Origin: Runella defluvii
GTDB taxonomy: Bacteria > Bacteroidota > Bacteroidia > Cytophagales > Spirosomataceae
Assembly: GCF_014195535.1 (NCBI RefSeq)
Contig: NZ_JACIBY010000021.1
Span: forward strand, 34,293 to 98,292
Direction of reading: 5' to 3'
DNA length: 64,000 nt
Below the pieces are notes generated by a model, which saw nothing but the letters and a program-made list of their open reading frames with translations, was not told the DNA's origin and made no database searches. The position numbers were made by a program, and so were the translations under genes. Position 1 is the stretch's first letter, and each line of letters starts with the position of its first letter. Shown here piece by piece: positions 34,453 to 43,140 of this stretch.

Positions 34453-34970
34453 TGTTTTACTTTTTAAGGCATTTGAACAGATTGATTTCCTTCAAAGAAA
34501 AGAAATAATAAGAAAACAAAAAACAACGCCTTGCCCCTTTTCTCAACATAAACGCTCCTAATCAGCAGTATCCGTAGGAATTGCTCTTTTTAAACGGGGA
34601 CGAAACTCTTTTGTTTTTTGCAAATTTCTAAACAAAACAAAAACAAATGAAAGAAAACAGAAAAATATTTTTATTTTTAGCAACAAAACAAAAGAAGTGT
34701 TTATTGAATTATTCAAATATTAATTTTTCCAAAATCGGCTTTTCACTTACCAAAAAGAGCAAAACAGAGCCAAAATCACATTTTCTTGCCTAGTATTCGT
34801 TTTACAACAATTTGTACTTTACTTATTCAAAAAACATTATACACTTTCGTTTACTTTTGTTTCATCAGGACGGCTCAGGACGGGGATACGTTGTCACAAA
34901 TCTATTTTTGTTTCACTTTTCATTGATTTTATAGTAACAATTCTACATTCCCAGCCTCAATCTTACCGTC
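34453..34970. promoter_or_regulatory. Central divergent regulatory region of the sugar locus
   Basis: This 518-bp AT-rich gap has no gene. TACTTTTG (34852-34859) and TATTTTTG (34903-34910) are exact TAnnTTTG boxes facing susC. The 9-mer CTTTTGTTT occurs at 34608-34616 and 34854-34862 and, inverted, at 34686-34694; close variants occur at 34905-34913 and in the A-rich tract at 34631-34645. These are candidate DeoR operators. The minus-strand promoter for the DeoR gene is not resolved. Confidence 0.5.
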
Positions 34971-37900
34971 ATGAACCTTTATCTACCCTGTTTGTATCCA
35001 AAGTATTCGAGGTACATTTCTTTTGTTTTGCTTTTATTTTGTTTTAGCCAAGCCATTGGCCAAAACAAACCCGTCACGGGAAAAATTACCGACGAAACAG
35101 GCAAGCCCGTTCCAGGGGTCTCGATTGTGGTAAAATCAACCACGACAGGAACCATCTCAAACGCAGAAGGTGCTTATAGCCTCGCTGCTCCCGAAAACGC
35201 TACGTTGGTTTTTAGCTCAGTGAGTTATGAAACGCAGGAAATCGCCATTAATAAGCGCTCAATCATCAACGTTTCGTTGTTGCCTTCCAGCAAAATCTTA
35301 AACGAAGTAGTGGTAGTTGGTTATGGTACACAAAGCAAACGTGCCGTAACAGGCGCCGTTGCGTCCATCAACAATAAGCAATTCCAAGACCGTTCGTTTA
35401 GCAACGTGGCGCAGTCGTTGGCAGGGCAAGTAGCGGGGGTCAATATCTCCCAAGCACAAGGTGCTCCAGGCTCGTCGCCGTTCATTAAAATTCGCGGGGT
35501 AAGCTCGATTACGGCAGGGACGAACCCGCTGTTGGTGGTTGACGGTGTTCCGTTGGAAAACTTCAACCTTAATATGATTAACCCGCAAGATATTGAGTCG
35601 GTAGAAGTGCTAAAAGATGCTTCGTCGGCGGCAATTTACGGGTCACGCGGGTCGAGCGGGGTGGTGATTGTGACCACCAAACTCGGCAAAGCAGGCAAGC
35701 CAAGTGTCAGTGTAAACCTCGAATATGGCTCGCAAAAAGTAGCCCGCCAAATCGAAATGATGGATGCGCAGCAATTTATCCGTACGTACATCGACGCCAA
35801 AAACAACGCATGGATTGCGGCAGGCGGCAAAGCTACCGATGGCAACGCATTACGTCCCACTTTATTAAAAATCCCTGAAGACTTCTTGACCAATCCACAG
35901 CAATTTGGTGCAGGTACCAACTGGCAAGACGTAATGTTTAGAACGGCCCCGATGTACAACGGCCAAATCTCGGTATCGGGCGGGACAGAAAAAACGCAGT
36001 ACATGTTTTCGGGGGCGTATTTGGACCAAACGGCCATTTTGGACATGAACTATTACAAGCGTTTGGCGCTCCGCTCGAACGTAAAAACGATGGTCACTGA
36101 CAAATTGACCATTGGCTTAAACTTAGGTGTAACGAGCATTTTTGACCGCACCGAAGGCACAAAAGGCAAAAGCGACGTCATTAGCTTAGGCTTGCAGAGC
36201 AACCCGCATTTTCCCGTTTACAACGAAAATGGCAACCTCGGCTACCGCGACCCCAACTCTACTTGGTTTCGTTTTACGTCTTTTGGCGACATGAACCTTT
36301 GGCATCCTTACTCGCTCACCCGCGAGGTGGACAAAGGCACCAAGTCGTTCAATACGTTGGGAACAGCCTATTTGGAATACAATATTTTGAAAAACCTCAA
36401 GTTCCGTACCAGCCTCAGCGGTAACCTTTTCAACACGCGCAACCACTTTTATTGGAACGACAAACAAAAATATGGCTATTCAGCCGTCTTGGCCGCGCAA
36501 GCCAACGCAGGCAACAGCTACATGTTCAACTGGTTGAGTGAGAACACATTGACGTACGACAAACAAATCGGCGACCATTCACTCACGGGTTTGGTAGGTT
36601 ATACATCGCAAAAGCAGCGCGACGAAACCATGTACGTAGCGGCCAACAACTTCCCCAACGACTTGGTACACACGCTTAATGCGGGTACTGTCACGGCAGG
36701 AAACACCACCGCCAGCGAATGGTCGTTGTTGTCGTACATTGCACGTTTGCAGTACAATTTCAACAATCGCTATTTCTTAACAGGAACGATTCGCCGCGAT
36801 GGAATGTCGCGCTTTGGGGACAACAACAAATGGGGCTATTTCCCATCGGTATCCGCAGGTTGGTTGATTTCGGATGAAGCCTTTATGAGCAATTTGAAAA
36901 ACATCAACAACCTCAAACTCCGCGTCAGCTACGGTGTAACGGGCAACAACCAAATCCCGAACTACGGAGCGGTGAGTTTGTTGGCTGCCTCCAACTACGT
37001 TTATGGAAGCACTATGAACAACGGTTTGCGCGTCAGCAGCATCGCCAACCCCAATTTGAAATGGGAAAAAACCAACATGTTTAACCTCGGTTTGGATTTG
37101 GGAATATTGAACAACCGTATCTCTGGTTCGGTAGAGTATTACAACTCCCTTACCCGCGACATGCTCCTGTTTGTTCCCGTGCCTGACATCACAGGTTTCT
37201 CGTCTCAATTGACCAACATCGGAAAAATGCGTAACCGTGGGATTGAGTTGAACATTTCAACCAAAAACACCGTAGGAGAGTTTAAGTGGACAACAGATTT
37301 TAACTTCTCTCGCAACCGCAACAAAGTACTTCAACTCGGCCCAGGCAACGCGCCTATCCAGTACGTTGACAACGTCGTGACGGTTCGTACCGAAGTAGGC
37401 CAACCCGTTTCTAATTTCTACGGATATATTTTCGACGGCGTGTTTAAAAACCAAGCCGAAGTGGATGCCTATCCGCACCACGCCAGCACTACCCCAGGCG
37501 ATCCGAAAGTACGCGACGTAAACGGCGATGGCAAAATCACCGACGCCGACCGCACTATCATTGGCAACAACCAACCTGATTTTATTGCGGGGATGACCAA
37601 CACCTTCACTTACAAGGGTTTTGACTTTTCGTTTATGCTTCAAGGGGCGTACGGCGGCGAAATCGCCAACAATAACATCCGTTACTTAGGAACGTGGGAC
37701 AACGGCCGTAACTTCTACGCCAGCATGTACAACTACTGGCGTTCAGAAAGCGACCCAGGAGACGGCATTCACTTCAAACCCAACGTAAGTTACCAAGGGT
37801 TGCAGAAGCAGTTTTCGTCGTATTGGGTAAGTGATGCTTCGTTCTTGCGCATGAAAAACATCCGTGTTTCGTACGCCATTCCGAGCAAAATGTTGAGCAA

Positions 37901-38144
37901 GATGAACATGAAGTCGGCACGAGTGTATGTCAACGCCGAAAACGTGTTTATCCTTTCTAAATACAAAGACGGCTACGACCCAGAAAATACCACTTACGGA
38001 ACCACCTCGTACAGCAGCAGCATGGAGACTTCGGGCTCATACACCAGCGGAAACGCTCCCGTTCCTGGTGCTTTCCAAGGCGTTGATTACGGTTCGTACC
38101 CACTTCCACGCGTGATTACAGTAGGTGTCAAGGTTGATTTTTAA
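34971..38144 (+). CDS. SusC/RagA-type TonB-linked outer-membrane transporter
   Basis: A 1057-residue outer-membrane beta-barrel that imports oligosaccharides with energy from TonB. After a signal peptide (ending QAIGQ, about residue 30) comes a CarboxypepD-regulatory domain (PVTGKITDETGKPVPGVSIV), then the TonB-box/plug region with EVVVVGYGTQSKRAVTGAVA and the SusC signature VEVLKDASSAAIYGSRGSSG. The barrel extends to a C-terminal VGVKVDF. It is followed by its SusD partner. As the first gene of the plus-strand arm, opposite DeoR, it defines the locus as a polysaccharide- or oligosaccharide-utilisation system. Length is normal and no frame damage is seen. Confidence 0.95.
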   Translation: MNLYLPCLYPKYSRYISFVLLLFCFSQAIGQNKPVTGKITDETGKPVPGVSIVVKSTTTGTISNAEGAYSLAAPENATLVFSSVSYETQEIAINKRSIINVSLLPSSKILNEVVVVGYGTQSKRAVTGAVASINNKQFQDRSFSNVAQSLAGQVAGVNISQAQGAPGSSPFIKIRGVSSITAGTNPLLVVDGVPLENFNLNMINPQDIESVEVLKDASSAAIYGSRGSSGVVIVTTKLGKAGKPSVSVNLEYGSQKVARQIEMMDAQQFIRTYIDAKNNAWIAAGGKATDGNALRPTLLKIPEDFLTNPQQFGAGTNWQDVMFRTAPMYNGQISVSGGTEKTQYMFSGAYLDQTAILDMNYYKRLALRSNVKTMVTDKLTIGLNLGVTSIFDRTEGTKGKSDVISLGLQSNPHFPVYNENGNLGYRDPNSTWFRFTSFGDMNLWHPYSLTREVDKGTKSFNTLGTAYLEYNILKNLKFRTSLSGNLFNTRNHFYWNDKQKYGYSAVLAAQANAGNSYMFNWLSENTLTYDKQIGDHSLTGLVGYTSQKQRDETMYVAANNFPNDLVHTLNAGTVTAGNTTASEWSLLSYIARLQYNFNNRYFLTGTIRRDGMSRFGDNNKWGYFPSVSAGWLISDEAFMSNLKNINNLKLRVSYGVTGNNQIPNYGAVSLLAASNYVYGSTMNNGLRVSSIANPNLKWEKTNMFNLGLDLGILNNRISGSVEYYNSLTRDMLLFVPVPDITGFSSQLTNIGKMRNRGIELNISTKNTVGEFKWTTDFNFSRNRNKVLQLGPGNAPIQYVDNVVTVRTEVGQPVSNFYGYIFDGVFKNQAEVDAYPHHASTTPGDPKVRDVNGDGKITDADRTIIGNNQPDFIAGMTNTFTYKGFDFSFMLQGAYGGEIANNNIRYLGTWDNGRNFYASMYNYWRSESDPGDGIHFKPNVSYQGLQKQFSSYWVSDASFLRMKNIRVSYAIPSKMLSKMNMKSARVYVNAENVFILSKYKDGYDPENTTYGTTSYSSSMETSGSYTSGNAPVPGAFQGVDYGSYPLPRVITVGVKVDF

Positions 38145-38151
38145 TTTATTT

Positions 38152-38241
38152 ACCACATAGTTATCAATAGAATTTACACATAAAAACACATAGCCTTTTC
38201 TATGTTTTCTACTGTGAAAATCCCCTATGTACCTATGTGGT
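38152..38241. repeat. Nested palindrome between susC and susD
   Basis: ACCACATAG (38152-38160) pairs with CTATGTGGT (38233-38241), and inside ACACATAG and CTATGTTTT pair around TTTT-rich centre near 38190-38210. It can fold as one long hairpin in the susC-susD mRNA. Similar CACATAG repeats are, from memory, dispersed in Bacteroidota. Confidence 0.6.
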
Positions 38242-38261
38242 AATCAAAAAAACACAAAACA

Positions 38262-39677
38262 ATGAACAAGTTCAAACATATAATAGCAGCCTGCCTCACT
38301 GGAGTTGTGATGAGCAGTTGCGGGGATTCTTTTCTTCAATTAGCGCCTGTTTCCAACCCCAACGCAGGTAATTTTTTCAAAACCAAAGCCGATTTTGACT
38401 TGGCTTCCAATGCCGCTTACGCAACCCTTTACACGATTTATAACCCCGAAGGGCCTGTTTCGTACACGGGTGAGTTAATGGGCGACAACGTGACAATCCT
38501 GAACATTTCGGGTAACATGGCCGACAAATGGCAGTTTCGCGATTATACCCTCGCACCTGCCAATACAATGGTGTACCAGTTTTGGCAAGATTTTTACCGC
38601 TCTTTGTACAACATTAACATTGTACTCGATAAAATCGAAACGGCCGACGTGGACGCAGCCTACAAAGACAAAGTAAAAGGTGAAATGATGTTTTTACGCT
38701 CACTTTATTACTTCCAAATGGTCCAGATTTGGGGAGAAATTCCGCTCGTGACTAAGCCCATCACAGCCGAAGAAAGCTACGGCGTGTTGCGCTCTCCCGT
38801 TACGGAAGTGTATGCTCAAATTGTCAAAGACTTGCAGTTTGCGGCCAGTAAACTTCCATTAGCCTCAGCTGCTGGCGCTGGCAAGGTTTCCAAAGGAGCG
38901 GCACAAGCGTTGTTGGGTAAAGTATATTTGACGATGGGAGATAAAACCAACGCCGCTACCACCCTAAAAGAAGTAGTGAGCAGCGGTCAGTACCAATTGC
39001 TTCCCAGCTATGCCACTTTATGGAGCCCTACCAATAAAAACACCAAAGAATCTATTTTTGAAATTCAATACCTAGGAGGTTCGTCAACGGCGCCATTCAG
39101 CGACTATTACCTCGGCTTTTTCCCCAACTCCAACGCCCTTGGGTTTTATGGAAGCGGCATGAATCAAGTTGTGGACGATACTTGGAACGAATACGAAACG
39201 GGTGACGCACGACGGGTGGCTTCGATTGATACGGGCTTCACGGATGCCAAAGGAACGTTTACCCGCGTCAAATTTCCTAAAAAATGGCAAGACAAAACGG
39301 CTCCTATCATCGGACAACGCATTGCGGCCAACAACAACTTTATGGTATTGCGCTATGCCGACGTGTTATTACTGTTGACCGAAGCCACGGGCGACGCTCA
39401 ATACCTCAACCAAGTGAGAAAAAGAGCAGGAATGCCAGAGTTCGGTACGGCAGCCTATCCTTCAAAATACAGCACCATCGAAGCAGCTACCGAGCACGAG
39501 CGACGCGTGGAGCTTGCCTTTGAATTTCAACGCTGGTTTGACCTCAAACGTACCAATCGCGCCCTCACTGTATTGGCGGCCAAGGGTAAAAGTGTTTCTC
39601 AAGCCAAATTGCTGATTCCAATTCCTAACGTAGTCAGAGATCAAAACAGTAAGATTACCCAAAATGCAGGGTATTAA
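38262..39677 (+). CDS. SusD/RagB-type glycan-binding lipoprotein
   Basis: A 471-residue surface lipoprotein that caps the SusC barrel and captures its oligosaccharide. The lipobox is VVMSSC with C20. FLQLAPVSNPNAGNFFKT opens the SusD N-terminal region, the TPR-like helices follow (KGEMMFLRSLYYFQMVQIWGE), and the end shows ERRVELAFEFQRWFDLKR, the most conserved SusD string. It pairs with the preceding SusC gene across a 117-bp hairpin-containing gap. The ligand is unknown; locus context suggests a plant-wall glycan carrying branched or arabinose-type sugars. Confidence 0.94.
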   Translation: MNKFKHIIAACLTGVVMSSCGDSFLQLAPVSNPNAGNFFKTKADFDLASNAAYATLYTIYNPEGPVSYTGELMGDNVTILNISGNMADKWQFRDYTLAPANTMVYQFWQDFYRSLYNINIVLDKIETADVDAAYKDKVKGEMMFLRSLYYFQMVQIWGEIPLVTKPITAEESYGVLRSPVTEVYAQIVKDLQFAASKLPLASAAGAGKVSKGAAQALLGKVYLTMGDKTNAATTLKEVVSSGQYQLLPSYATLWSPTNKNTKESIFEIQYLGGSSTAPFSDYYLGFFPNSNALGFYGSGMNQVVDDTWNEYETGDARRVASIDTGFTDAKGTFTRVKFPKKWQDKTAPIIGQRIAANNNFMVLRYADVLLLLTEATGDAQYLNQVRKRAGMPEFGTAAYPSKYSTIEAATEHERRVELAFEFQRWFDLKRTNRALTVLAAKGKSVSQAKLLIPIPNVVRDQNSKITQNAGY

Positions 39678-39703
39678 ATCATAGAGTTACAAGTAGGAGA
39701 CGC

Positions 39704-39739
39704 TGGCTAAAACCTTTGAAATTCAGAGCGTTTTAGCCA
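39704..39739. repeat. Stem-loop between susD and the RuBisCO-like gene
   Basis: TGGCTAAAAC (39704-39713) pairs perfectly with GTTTTAGCCA (39730-39739) around a 16-nt loop. There is no U-run, so it is a weak terminator at most; it may stabilise the susCD mRNA. Confidence 0.5.
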
Positions 39740-39782
39740 ACGTTTATCCCCCATTTAACCACTTAAATAGCCTCCGTTTTGA

Positions 39783-41045
39783 ATGGAACGCATATCTGCT
39801 ACTTATTTTATTGAAACGCCTTTTGACGTTGAAAAGGCTGCCAACGTGTTGGCTGGTGAACAATCCAGCGGCACTTTTGTGGCTATTCCTGGCGAAACGG
39901 ATGAGTTAAAAGAGCGCTTTGCTGCCAAGGTAGAATCAATCGAACTGTTGGAAACGGTCTCACAGCCCGCTTTGCCTGGTGCTGAAGGCTACGACGAATA
40001 CCACCGCGCTAAACTCAACGTATCTTGGTCGGTTGAAAACTTTGGGTATAATTTGCCCGTGATGATTTCGACCTTACAAGGAAATCTATACGAACTGACT
40101 CAGTTCACGGGACTAAAACTCATGGACTTAGACGTCCCCGACTCTTTTGCTGCGCACTTTGCAGGGCCTCGTTTTGGAATAAAAGGCTGCCGTCAACTGA
40201 CCCAAGTGTATGACCGTCCGCTCATTGGTACCATCATCAAGCCTAGCATAGGATTGGCCGCCGAGCAAACCGCGACTTTGGTAAAAACCTTGGCCGAGGC
40301 AGGCATTGATTTTGTCAAAGACGACGAACTCATGTCTTCTGCCGCCAACTCTGCTTTTGAAGCGCGCGTGGATGCAGTCATGGACGTCATCAACCGCCAC
40401 GCCGACGCCACGGGCAAAAAAGTTATGTACGCCTTCAACCTCAGCGGTGAACTGGACGTTATGCTTCGGCGGTACGAATACCTCCTCCAAGCAGGGGCAA
40501 CCTGTGCGATGGTGAGTATCAACACGGTGGGGCTGGCGGGCGTCAAAAAAATCTGTGACCAAGGAGCGCTTCCTGTTCATGCTCACCGCAACGGCTGGGG
40601 CATGTTGACCCGACATCCGTTGTTGGGAATTGATTTTGTAGCATACCAAAAACTTTGGCGCATGGTGGGCGTTGACCAAATTCACGTCAATGGCATTCAG
40701 AATAAATTTTGGGAAAGCGATGATTCCGTCGTACGTTCCATCGAAGCCTGCCGCCGACCCTTGTTGGGAGGTTTTGAGGTACTCCCCGTCGTTTCTTCGG
40801 GGCAATGGGGAGGGCAAGCACCCGAAACCTACCGCCGTACCCAAACGGTGGACTTACTCTACATGGCAGGTGGCGGTATTATGGCGCATCCCAGCGGCCC
40901 ATCGGCGGGTGTAGTAGCCCTCAAACAAGCATGGGAAGCAGCCGTGAAAGGCTGGAGCGTAGAAGAAGCCGCGCAGTTTTATCCTGAATTTGGGAAATCG
41001 GTAGAGAAATTTGGGAAGTCTTTGAAGTTGCAATCAGTGTCATAA
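39783..41045 (+). CDS. RuBisCO-like protein (form IV), candidate 3-oxo-isoapionate-4-phosphate decarboxylase/hydrolase
   Basis: A 420-residue cytoplasmic RuBisCO large-chain homologue. The catalytic frame is kept: GTIIKPSIGL with K153 (RuBisCO Lys175 position), DFVKDDEL with K179, D181 and E182 (carbamylated Lys and Mg ligands), VHAHRNGWG with H266/H268, a Lys at 308 in the loop-6 position, and phosphate-binding SSG (338-340) and AGGGIMAHP (363-365 Gly). There is no small subunit or phosphoribulokinase, so carbon fixation is excluded. Immediate neighbours are a DUF1537 kinase and transporters, not methionine-salvage genes. The same pairing of RLP and DUF1537 kinase defines OiaX/OiaT with OiaK in D-apionate breakdown; which reaction occurs here cannot be read from sequence. 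Confidence 0.85.
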   Translation: MERISATYFIETPFDVEKAANVLAGEQSSGTFVAIPGETDELKERFAAKVESIELLETVSQPALPGAEGYDEYHRAKLNVSWSVENFGYNLPVMISTLQGNLYELTQFTGLKLMDLDVPDSFAAHFAGPRFGIKGCRQLTQVYDRPLIGTIIKPSIGLAAEQTATLVKTLAEAGIDFVKDDELMSSAANSAFEARVDAVMDVINRHADATGKKVMYAFNLSGELDVMLRRYEYLLQAGATCAMVSINTVGLAGVKKICDQGALPVHAHRNGWGMLTRHPLLGIDFVAYQKLWRMVGVDQIHVNGIQNKFWESDDSVVRSIEACRRPLLGGFEVLPVVSSGQWGGQAPETYRRTQTVDLLYMAGGGIMAHPSGPSAGVVALKQAWEAAVKGWSVEEAAQFYPEFGKSVEKFGKSLKLQSVS

Positions 41046-41052
41046 AGGTAAT

Positions 41053-41255
41053 CAGGGCTAAAGCCCATCACTCAAGTACACTCTACTTTTCCTCAGCCTA
41101 AAGGCTGGAGTTAGAGGATATAAAGCTGGAATACTTGAAACTCCTTAGTTGATACATAAATAACAGTTAACCCATAACGTTGTTTTGTCTTTTAACCCCA
41201 CGCCTTTAGGCTGGGGCGGACAATTGAAAGCAGCAAATCAAGGGCTTTAGCCCTG
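41053..41255. repeat. Composite palindromic element (A-B-B'-A')
   Basis: CAGGGCTAAAGCCC (41053-41066) and GGGCTTTAGCCCTG (41242-41255) are inverted outer ends. Inside, CAGCCTAAAGGCTG and CGCCTTTAGGCTGG are inverted inner palindromes. The element fills the gap between the RuBisCO-like and kinase genes and ends 14 bp before the kinase start, so it may also affect that gene's translation. Confidence 0.75.
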
Positions 41256-41269
41256 ACTTTAAGTTATCA

Positions 41270-42664
41270 ATGACATTACAAAAAGAACTCTTATTGGCTT
41301 TTTACGGTGACGACTTTACGGGTTCGACCGATGCGCTCGAATCCCTGAGTCGGTCGGGAGCGCGTACGGTGTTGTTTATTGAGCCTCCTACCCTCCAGCA
41401 AGTTTGCCAGTACGAAGGTTTGCAAGCCATTGGCATTGCAGGGCTTTCGCGTTCGCTTTCGCTTGCCGACATGGAGCGGGAGCTTCAGCCTACGTTTGAA
41501 GCCCTTCAAGCGCTTTCTCCAAGGCACGTTCATTACAAAGTTTGCTCCACGTTCGACTCCTCTCCCAGCATTGGCAGCATTGGCAAAGCCCTTGAAATCG
41601 GCGCAGAAGTGTTTCAATCGTCGTGGGTTCCCATTTTGGTCGCGGCACCTTCATTGGGGCGTTATTGTACTTTTGGAAATCTGTTTGCGCGCATGGGTAT
41701 TGGTAGTCAAGGAGTTATTCACCGCCTCGACCGCCATCCGTCGATGAGTGTTCATCCCATTACCCCCGCCCACGAAAGCGACTTGCGCTTGCATTTAGCT
41801 CAACAAACGGAACGCACGACGGGGCTTTTTGATATTTTGCAAATTGAACAACCTGAGCCCTCGGTTCCCTTTCAAGAAGTGCTACAAAAGGGGTTTGACA
41901 ATATCCTTTTTGATGCCTTGTACGATCATCACTTACCACGCATTGGCAAGCTTTTGGAAGAAAATGTTCCTTCACACAGGCCACTTTTTTCGGTAGGTTC
42001 GTCGGGCGTTGGAAGTGCATTGGGAGCGTATTGGCAGCAAACGGGGCAGCTTCAAGCCCGTACCGATTGGGAATCGGTTGACATTGATACCCCTATTTTG
42101 GTTATTTCGGGCAGTTGCTCTCCCGTATCAGCACGACAAATTGCGTGGGCGGAGCAGCACGGATTTGCCTCTTTGGGTATTGACACCGCAGCCGTGGTGG
42201 AAGCCGAAAATACGTTAGAAGTTTTAGAAATTATCATCCAAGAAGCTATCCAAAAAATTCGTCAAGGCCAATCGGCTATTGTCCATACCAGCAAAGATAA
42301 CCAAGACCCCCGCATCGCTCAAACGAATGCTATTTTTGAACAAAAAGGGCTGACGCCTGCAGAAATTCGTTCGCAGACAGGGCTGATTTTTGGGAATGCT
42401 TTAGGAACAGTAGCGCGAGAAGTGGTGGCTCAAACCAACGTGCAACGCGTGGTCGTGGCAGGTGGCGATACCTCCAGCTATGCCGCTCGTGCGATGGGCA
42501 TTGAAGCCGTTGAAATGCTCGCTCCACTAACGCCAGGTGCGCCCATTTGTGTCGCTCATGCCCCTTCATCGACGTTAGATGGGAAACAAGTTATTTTCAA
42601 AGGAGGCCAAGTAGGTGCTGAGAATTATTATGAATACGTGTCTTGCCGTGGAAAGGATTTCTAG
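41270..42664 (+). CDS. Four-carbon acid sugar kinase family protein (DUF1537), candidate 3-oxo-isoapionate kinase
   Basis: A 464-residue cytoplasmic kinase. The N-terminal domain opens with LLAFYGDDFTGSTDALESL, the substrate-binding GDDxTG motif of the family; VHYKVCSTFDSSPSIGSIGKA follows. The C-terminal nucleotide-binding domain ends with VVVAGGDTSSYAARAMG and LTPGAPICVAHAP. Known members phosphorylate 3-oxo-tetronates (OtnK), D-threonate (DtnK) or 3-oxo-isoapionate (OiaK). Here the adjacent RuBisCO-like gene favours an OiaK-type substrate over a tetronate, because no OtnC-type aldolase or OtnI gene is in the window. It is followed by 109-bp tandem repeats. Confidence 0.85.
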   Translation: MTLQKELLLAFYGDDFTGSTDALESLSRSGARTVLFIEPPTLQQVCQYEGLQAIGIAGLSRSLSLADMERELQPTFEALQALSPRHVHYKVCSTFDSSPSIGSIGKALEIGAEVFQSSWVPILVAAPSLGRYCTFGNLFARMGIGSQGVIHRLDRHPSMSVHPITPAHESDLRLHLAQQTERTTGLFDILQIEQPEPSVPFQEVLQKGFDNILFDALYDHHLPRIGKLLEENVPSHRPLFSVGSSGVGSALGAYWQQTGQLQARTDWESVDIDTPILVISGSCSPVSARQIAWAEQHGFASLGIDTAAVVEAENTLEVLEIIIQEAIQKIRQGQSAIVHTSKDNQDPRIAQTNAIFEQKGLTPAEIRSQTGLIFGNALGTVAREVVAQTNVQRVVVAGGDTSSYAARAMGIEAVEMLAPLTPGAPICVAHAPSSTLDGKQVIFKGGQVGAENYYEYVSCRGKDF

Positions 42665-43140
42665 CCGTGAAAGGGGTTGTAGCCGTGGGAGGGGTTGTAG
42701 CCGTGGGAGGGGTTTCTCAAAACCCCGATGACATCAAACACTAGGTTTTGAGAAACCTAACCGCGGTTAGGAGTAACCGCGGGCACACGACATGTGAAAG
42801 GGGTTACAAGCGTGGGAGGGGTTTCTCAAAACCCCGACGACATCAAACATTAGGTTTTGAGAAACCTAGACGCGGTTAGGAGTAACCGCGGGCACACGAC
42901 ACATGAGAGGGGTTCTAGCCGTGGGAGGGGTTTCTCAAAACCCCGACGACATCAAACATTAGGTTTTGAGAAACCTAACCGCGGTTAGGAGTAACCGCGG
43001 GCACACGACACGTGAAAGGGTTTCTAACAGTGAAAGGGGTTTCTCAAAACCACGACGACATCAAACACTAGGTTTTGAGAAACCTAACCGCGGTTAGAAG
43101 TAACCGCGTGCACTCAGACAACGCTAACTAATACAAAATT
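42665..43140. repeat. Array of four exact-period 109-bp tandem repeats
   Basis: The arm GGTTTCTCAAAACC starts at 42711, 42820, 42929 and 43038, a period of exactly 109. In each unit it pairs with GGTTTTGAGAAACC 19 bp downstream; a second hairpin, CCGCGGTTA with TAACCGCGG, follows (42761-42782 in unit 1). GGGGTTTCTCAAAACCCC can also fold on itself in units 1-3, excluding the first pairing. CCTAACCGCGGTTAGG is a perfect 16-bp palindrome joining both hairpins in units 1 and 3. Before unit 1, 18-bp repeats of AGCCGTGGGAGGGGTTGT run from 42681. No ORF is present. Confidence 0.85.

Noticed and set aside
39783..41045. Carbon-fixing RuBisCO
   Set aside because: No small subunit, no phosphoribulokinase, and the loop-6 and surrounding motifs are those of form IV proteins in a catabolic locus.
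39783..42664. Methionine-salvage (MtnW-type) role for the RuBisCO-like protein
   Set aside because: No other methionine-salvage gene is near; the partner is a sugar-acid kinase.
42681..43109. CRISPR array
   Set aside because: The intervals between the repeated hairpins are themselves conserved, so there are no unique spacers; unit length is 109 bp and no cas gene is present.
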